Shown here in pieces: positions 57,609-64,000 of a DNA stretch of 64,000 nucleotides. A model generated the notes under the pieces. It ran no database searches and was not told the DNA's origin. It saw only the letters and a list, made by a program, of their open reading frames with translations. Each line of letters begins with the position of its first letter. The first letter of the stretch is position 1. The stretch covers positions 4,030,001 through 4,094,000 of the forward strand of contig WAID01000003.1 in NCBI GenBank assembly GCA_016584495.1. Reading direction: 5' to 3'. The position numbers and the translations under genes are program-made. The DNA is from Celoporthe dispersa. Its lineage: Eukaryota > Ascomycota > Sordariomycetes > Diaporthales > Cryphonectriaceae.

Positions 57609-58191
57609 TTAGTGGTAGTCCTCGCGCTCCTTCTCCCTCAGGCCACCGATATCGTCCATGTCGATCGAGTAGAAGTGCGAGTTGCTGTCCTTCTCGTACG
57701 CGGGCAGCTGGTCCTCGTCCAGGGGCTCCAGACCGACGGAAGCATTGTCACCGACGCGGACGACCACGACACGGCCCGACTTGCGCTTGCCGCTGGCGCT
57801 GTCCTCCCTCGTCAGGGAAGGTGATGTGGATCTCGGGGACGTTGTCCGGGGAGTCAGGAGGCGAGTTGGGGTTTGCCAGCATGGGGCGGCCGTCCTTGTT
57901 GTAGAGTATGACGCTGGAGCGGCCGTCCTTTGTCTCGATGGTGAGGTGGTGGTGGTTCTTGTTCTCGTGGATGACATCGTTGTACCGGGGCGGGCTAGCC
58001 GCCTGCATCCTCTGACGCCTGACCCTCTTTAGCACCAGCAGGATCCCCAGGAGGACGAGGCCGAGGCCGACAATGACGGCCAGGACCATGACCAGGAGGT
58101 TGATGACGTTGGTGTTGCCAGTGTCGTTGGCCCCGCGGGTGATCTTGATGGGGGCACGAGCCCGGAGGGGTTGTCCGAGTATAGCAGGCAT
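57609..58191 (-). CDS. Small single-pass membrane protein with PPRY motif (frame break)
   Basis: Type I-like small membrane protein of unknown function. The start is the ATG at 58191. About 30 N-terminal residues with an N-D-T sequon precede one strong membrane helix (VINLLVMVLAVIVGLGLVLL). A basic stop-transfer (KRVRRQR) and a hydrophilic tail with SPPRYNDV, a PY motif able to bind WW-domain ubiquitin ligases, follow. The tail changes frame near residue 128: HITFPDE must continue with EDSASGKRKSGRVVVV...DIGGLREKEREDYH. Removing one base from the CCC at 57806-57808 (coding GGG) achieves this, giving 193 codons plus stop. The frame carried through without the shift is Arg/Gln gibberish. I do not recognise the family. 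Confidence 0.7.
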
Positions 58192-58684
58192 GATGAAGAT
58201 TGACGATGGCGTGTGTAAGTTGTGCCGGGGCTGTATTGCTTCTTATTAGGTGCAATATTAAATGAGTGTCTCGGTTTGCTTTTTTTGTTTCTTTTTTTGA
58301 GCAACCGTAAGCTTGGTAGATCCTCGATACCTGGGATTGACGGTGGATAGGACGACGATCGAGGGGTTGTTGAAATGATCGAGCCTATGTGATCATCGGT
58401 CAGTTTATGGTTTCAGCCCTCCCCTCGACCTAGGTCAAACCTTAAAAAAGGGAAACAGGATGCTGATAGGATGCAATGCCTCGGGGGAAGAGCTTCACAT
58501 ACCTCTGCAGAATATGGACCTCGTGGTGGTAGGAGACAGAGCAATATTCACTAAGTATTACTAGAAGTCCGGCGTCTTTATACGCACGGGCGGGTCTGCA
58601 AACCAGGGGGCAGAAAGAACGAGGAACAAATGAGAGGACGGGCTCGACTGAAAGAATGAAGTCGGGGCCAGGATACACAGAGCA

Positions 58685-58709
58685 TGTGTGTGTGTGTGTG
58701 TGTGTGTGT
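58685..58709 (+). repeat. GT dinucleotide repeat
   Basis: About twelve GT units. Simple microsatellite in non-coding sequence. Confidence 0.9.
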
Positions 58710-58955
58710 TTCTGTGTGGGTTGGGAGTATGAGTGAGTGAGGGTATCGACACGCTCGTATAAAGGAGTGTACGAGCAGTATCTCGGTGGTAAAGAAGGAA
58801 CGAAAGAGGGCTGGTGATATTGACGACGCCGGCAGCGATGGACCAGGTGGTGAAGAGGAAAGAAGGAGAGAAGGGAAGGAAAGGAGGAGGAGGGGAAGGG
58901 GAAAGGGAAGGAAGGAATAACGAACGACGAGAGGCCTGGACAGGAAGGAACCAGG

Positions 58956-59007
58956 ACCAGACCAGACCAGACCAGACGGGATTGGACTGGACTGGACTGG
59001 ACTGGAC
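58956..59007 (+). repeat. Paired pentanucleotide arrays (ACCAG)n and (TGGAC)n
   Basis: About four to five ACCAG units are followed within ten bases by five perfect TGGAC units (58983-59007). The two units are not exact reverse complements, so a simple hairpin is not formed. Confidence 0.85.
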
Positions 59008-62000
59008 GGTGACAGCCACGGGCGGCTCCAATCCAAAATGAAAGATGGATACGAGAAAGGAGAGTGGGAGAACGGGGAAAAGTCGACAAGCCACCACACC
59101 ACCGGATGCAACGATGAGCCTGCAGGTTGCAGGGCAGCAGGAGCGAGGATGCGTCGACGGATGCAGGCCCAATGCAGGTCGAGATGGGGATCACAACGGC
59201 GCCAAAGCACGCTGTGGGGAAGGAACCCTCGAGGCCGGGCTCGCTGATTTGCTGCCACCCCTGAGCTCTACCCGCGCTCAATTTCAATCTCCAGTAAACA
59301 GGCCGCCAATCACCTGCCCCAATCCCACCAGGGTGGATCCTCCAATTTGGACAGCCCTGGTTTTATTCCTCATCCTGGGGCTATTGGGTCGAGGATCTCG
59401 AGGTCTGCTGTTGTTTATTGTTTTCTCTTGCCTCTCTCGTCCCTCTGTCTCTTCCTCTCTGTCTCTGTCTTTTGTCTCTCTTTTTCTTTCTTCTTTCCCT
59501 CCCTCGTCAATGTACCAAAGCCAAGCCTGTCATCCGTCACCGAAAAGGAGCGACACCATCACCACCAATAATCACGATGGACGAAGCGCCGGGATCGTGA
59601 TCTTTCTTTAGGGGACAGGCACCTCCCCCCCCTGCATCGTCTGTCCAAATGCTTACTTTTTTTTTTTTCTTTCCTTCCGCTTCGTCTCCTTTTTTCCTTT
59701 CTTTCTTCTTTTCTGTCCTCGCCCCCACAAAGGAAGAGAGAAATCAGCAGGACCGCATCCGTTTATCCGTGCCTATACGTACCATACTATATGGTCTCTT
59801 GTTCTCCTTGTCTTTCAGTAATCAAGCCACACCCCTGTGGTCATGGCAGCTGTTTACGACATTCATATCGCTGGGTAGAGGAGTTGATGATTCTAGGACA
59901 CGCACGACACAGCAGTCTACGGTCTGATCCTGACACACGCACACGCGCATGCAGAAAACTAACATCAGCGCTGTCGCCCAAGAGGATGGGAAGACACCTG
60001 TCGGTCTGTCTGTCCGTACCATCACTGCATGGTGCCTACTACAAGCATGCGGTTCGCCACTTTGAAGATAGCGGTCATCACTGCGGGCACGTCTTACAGG
60101 TGTCTAGGCGCCGGCAAGTCCAGACTTGCTCTCGTGCGAGACAGGCTCGTATCAGACAGACATCCGGGATCTTCAGTCCGTCGACGGCAACCCCAAAAGG
60201 GTGCTGCTGTCTTAGGGATGATGGCATTACTGTCTGTAGCTAGGAAGACCACCTCACCCGTCACCACCTGGGCCCACCGAGCAGACTATCCCTACGCCAC
60301 AACACAGGTGGACATCACTCGGGCAGAGTCAAAAGACCGGGCAGCTGGACGGGACATTCTCGTGGCCAGCAGCCACGTCACTCGTGTGTTCAAAGGCAAG
60401 ACGCGCCGCCTCACAGCCTGCCAACCGGGGCAATCTTGAGAGCCATGCTCGAGCCCCGTCATATCCAGCCAACCAGCCCACGGTGAGGCTGGGCTGTCAC
60501 GTTATGAGCCCGCGATCTTGTCTTCGCCACTATCGGGCACCTGCATCTAGAGCGACGGCTTGCACGTCTCACAGAGCCGTTTGTTTAGCACGGCATGTGT
60601 CTCTGGCGGCACCCAAGTGGGCTCATCGATACACACATAGTAGAATTTCAATGGGGCGGGGAATCTGCCGCGAGGAACAATACCACCAGTGCACAGGAGG
60701 CGACGTACGCGAAGCGGTGCTCGTGTGATCATTGACAAACTCACCCTGACACAAGGAGCACCGGTGCACGCACACACACTCTCTCTCCACCTGCCGTGGG
60801 CGGGCGGGCGGGCGAGCAAGCAAGCAAGCATCCAGCCGGGCCACCTGATGTCGAGAACTCAGCCGTAGCTTGCCCTACCACGTTGGAGAGCAAGGCCAGC
60901 AGGCCTGGCGCAACACGCGAGATATGGCGCGGCGAAATGTGCATGAATTATTGGATGATCAAGAGGCAGTTGGCATCGTCCCGTTCCTTGTTGAGACCGG
61001 CACCCCTCCATGTCACCACCACCAGACCAACCAAAACGGTAAGGAGTGACTCCGACAAGGCGTCATCGTATTGTGACAAGAGGAGGGTTCGTCCGAGCGT
61101 CAATTGGCCCTGTTTCACCTCGATGTCGCACATCGCACAAGGGCGGGGAAAGGGCCGCGACACCTAACGAATGGCCAAGATTGCCCTTGAGGGCCACCAT
61201 ACTACATAGCATGTACTATGATGGCAACATGATAGAACACAGTTGACCCTCCACCATCGTCGCCACCACCCCCGCCTTGCAGGCCTCTCTCTCTCTCTCT
61301 AGCGGAGGGAGTCTCGTGTCTTTCTGCCGTAGTAGACAAGGCTGGCTGGCTTCCCGGCATTCTCATGGGCCGGACCTGTCAGCACTTGAAATAGAAACCC
61401 GGAGGGTCCGGCAGGTCGTTTGCTCTGCGGGCCTGCGCCTACAGGCTCAGGTCAGACTGGCAAAGCTGTTCGCTCCTGCGAGCACTGATTGATCCTCTTC
61501 TATGTATAACTCGTCAGTCAGTTGGTCTTATGGCCGCAGAAAGGCACCTGCTCTTTCGTTTCTTTTTTTCCCTTTCTGAGACAGACTGTATATACCAGGA
61601 GGGGCCACATATGAACATCAAAAAGTACAAACATAGTCCTTGATGAAATGATCTGGTGATGCTATGGTAGTGAAGTTACTATTAGGAGGAGTGTGGTGGG
61701 TGCGCGTGCCCAGTTGTATTAGTGGTTCTGGGTGAGCCCCTGGCCTCTACTGTTACCCCTTCGGTACCTGCGCCATTCTCCCCTTGTGTGGGGGGGGGAT
61801 AAGGGTATCCACGCACTCCTCCAGGGCAAGCTTGGTCTGCAGTCTGCTACCGGGAATTTTACCTCCCAGCTGCAGATGCCAGATCGGCCCCCTCCCCAGG
61901 CCTGCGGGCCCCAACCAAGCCTCAGGCCCTGAACCCTCTAATTCCCACCAAAATTGCGGGGCCTTCCGAAGAGCGTTGCATCAAGAGGGGAGGGGGACCA

Positions 62001-63959
62001 GGATGTGCTAGACTCGAAACACACGCTACCTCATACTATATACGGGCCGGGGGGGAAAGGACACTGAGCACCACTACCATGCCCAGCAAGTCCCCATGCC
62101 AATTCTCTCCCCTCCCAAGGGCGAGAGGCAGGTCCGTGGGGGTCACAACCACCACCACCCTCACCCTTCAGACGGTTGGCATGAAATGAACGAATGGTTC
62201 ATGCGCCTGGCTGAACTACGGACTGTACACACTATTATGTACACGCACACCGTGATGAGTACACAATGCAGCCGCCAGCAGGGGGCAAGACCTCTCCACA
62301 TTCCTGGCTCGCAGGCACCGCGCATCACAACACTCGACCGGCGTGCTGGCTTCTCCTCTCAGGACAAGTATCTGGGCTATAACCCCCAGTAGTAGATTGT
62401 TTGCTCGCCATGCAGCCATGCAGCATCGTCTCCTTCGTTTCTCATATCACACTAGCCTTGGGTCTGGAGTCTAACTCCGACCCCATCGTGGAGAGCGCCT
62501 CCGCTCTCCTGTGCCGCAGAAGGGTATGTGGGCGAGAGGATATTCCTCTGAGGCCCAGGTATGGAACTTTTGAACCTTCCTTTGTCTGGCGTATCCCTTG
62601 GGTTTGGCTGCTGGCGGCAGCCCAACATTCCTGTCGCTGCCGTGCGCGAGACATTCCTCTCCCGGTGCTTAGATAAACAGTGCTGTTGCCGGTATGGAGG
62701 GCGGGGAGGCCTGACCAGCCGTGGCGTAGAAAGGATGTACGCAGACCATTGGTAGTACGCCAATTGACTGCGGCGATTTGATAACTAGCCTCTCGTCGCT
62801 CCTCCCTTCAGAGACCACGTACGGACCACCTCCTTGCTCCTTCCTCTCTCCCTACTGCTCATACCTCCTACGCCCTTTCCCCCATCATTCTGTCTGTATT
62901 CTGACCCTGAGGATTTATAAATCCGTACAGAAACCATCATCTTACCTCTTCCCCCCCCCCGGCACCCTCCTGGCATTCTGCACGGCACTGCACTGCACTG
63001 CATCATTCTACGCCTCCTCTGGACATTCATCCTTCCCGACCATGACGTGTGCGCTGTAGATATATATTGTTGTACATCAGCAGCCGCCAAAGCTCCACCC
63101 CACGCAAAGCAAACAGCGTCCCGGCCCCCCTCATAAGGCATTGTCAGCACTAGTGGAAGGCGTCGGATAATTCTTAGGCAGTTGGGCAGTCAGAAAGAAA
63201 GAAAAAGAAAGAAAAAAGGTTGGCCCTCCAGAAAGGCTGGATCGGACAAGGAAGAAACCCTCTCGACTGGCATTGGCCCGTTGCCGGACGACACAGCATT
63301 CCTGGGAGCAAGCTCTTGACCTAAGCAGCACAGCGGACGAACCGCCACAACAAAACACCCCGTCATCCCCACCCTCGCAGGACACAGCAGGATACGCTGG
63401 CAGTCCTACACCGTCACACCACCATCATCCTATCCTCATATCATCCGGTCTTCTCACCCGAACATCATCCCCTCTTCTTGAGACTGGAAGCTAGCACACC
63501 AGAAAGGCATCAGCCCTACAGCTCGACGCCCATTCTTGTCAGCGACTAGACCAGATAGCGTTTCGCCCGACCTGCGCCTGACCCACAGTTCCGCGGGCAC
63601 GTCTGGACAGCTGTCACCCACTGATCGATCAGACAAGAGAGCGAAGAACAAAGAAGAAGAAGAAGAAGGAAGGAATAGAAAACAAAAGAAGAGGAATACA
63701 CCACCACCCCTCATCTCAACGCCGTCCCTGCAGACAGACGGTGCACAGAGTCCGTCTCTTTCTATCGCGAGCAGCTAGGAGCTGTCCAGGCACACACAAG
63801 ACCTCCATCTTCGGTGTGAGTCGTGCGTGACTAGGAGGACCGTCTGTCGTCCGCCTATGATCGACAGCCCCCTTGACATGCAGCTAGCAACGCGCTAAAC
63901 AAGGAGCGCAGCCCATTCTCCCTGGCACCCGTTTGGAGCCCTCGTCCCGTGGGTTCGTC

Positions 63960-63978
63960 TCTCTCTCTCTCTCTCTCG
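63960..63978 (+). repeat. CT repeat near the right edge
   Basis: Perfect CT run of about nine units. Such pyrimidine tracts are common in promoter and leader regions of this window. Confidence 0.9.
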
Positions 63979-64000
63979 GGGTCGTCATCCACGCGAGACA

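Larger units (their letters stand above)
58192..64000. other. Right-hand gene desert, 5.8 kb
   Basis: I find no supported gene. Open frames, including an 846-base one (58442-59287, -), translate pyrimidine- or purine-rich repeats and lack ATG/splice/domain support. There are GT, ACCAG, TGGAC, CT and GA tracts. The last 600 bases may be the leader of a gene starting beyond the window. No telomere repeat, transposon or tRNA is visible. Confidence 0.4.

Noticed and set aside
58442..59287. 281-residue minus-strand frame in the right-hand desert
   Set aside because: Translates pyrimidine-rich repeats, including a His-Thr run from the GT array; no domain and no splice partner.
1..64000. Transposons, repeat-induced point mutation tracts, CRISPR arrays or a secondary-metabolite cluster
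   Set aside because: No transposase, reverse transcriptase, terminal repeats, strongly AT-biased mutated blocks, spaced direct repeats, or PKS/NRPS/P450 grouping seen. The only NRPS-like protein is the primary-metabolism LYS2.

Overview
The window is nuclear DNA from a filamentous ascomycete, most likely a Sordariomycete. The grounds are GC-rich genes with short GT-AG introns, CT/GA-rich intergenic tracts, and fungal families: ERMES Mdm34, LYS2-type aminoadipate reductase, HET-domain protein, Zn2Cys6 regulator, S10 carboxypeptidase and secreted SGNH hydrolase. I assigned 22 protein genes by joining exons by hand. I see no rRNA, intact tRNA, transposon or CRISPR array.

Layout. 1-1184: IPK1 (-). 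1.2-4.2 kb: no gene. 4.25-6.5 kb: MDM34 (+). 7.7-8.6 kb: YAF9 (-). 9.8-10.8 kb: COQ11-like (+). 11.2-12.9 kb: nucleoside transporter (-). 14.7-15.6 kb: GNAT (-). 16.1-17.7 kb: haspin (-), divergent from a CCDC47/DUF1682 gene (+) at 18.2-19.7 kb. 20.2-20.8 kb: ECM15-like (-). 21.4-23.7 kb: serine carboxypeptidase (-). 25.7-26.2 kb: small disordered protein (-). 28.7-30.5 kb: polytopic membrane protein (-). 31.2-33.3 kb: HET protein (-). 33.9-34.6 kb: ARL3 (+). 34.9-35.9 kb: RRP45 (-), divergent from CWC15 (+) at 36.2-37.1 kb. 37.3-38.4 kb: EBP-like (-). 39.2-40.5 kb: SGNH hydrolase (+). 41.0-44.2 kb: GPI13 (-), divergent from LYS2 (+) at 45.5-49.3 kb. 51.2-54.9 kb: Zn2Cys6 regulator (+). 57.6-58.2 kb: single-pass membrane protein (-). 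58.2-64 kb: nothing recognisable.

Most genes are housekeeping and act in separate processes: inositol phosphates, ER-mitochondria contacts, chromatin, ubiquinone, mitosis, RNA decay and splicing, GPI anchors, lysine. I see no biosynthetic cluster or defence island.

The most important observation for a reader is technical. Eleven of the 22 genes contain one to three single-base frame breaks, 14 in all, mostly in short homopolymers. They fall in normally conserved genes (GPI13, and LYS2 three times), and each is repaired exactly by one base. This looks like sequence error, not pseudogenisation. The most interesting biology is a predicted 5-nt micro-exon in the carboxypeptidase, a regulator with two tandem Zn2Cys6 clusters, a GC-AG intron in a membrane-protein gene, and a possible alternative mitochondrial N-terminus on the ECM15-like protein. 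Splice sites come from reading frame and homology only; no transcripts were available.
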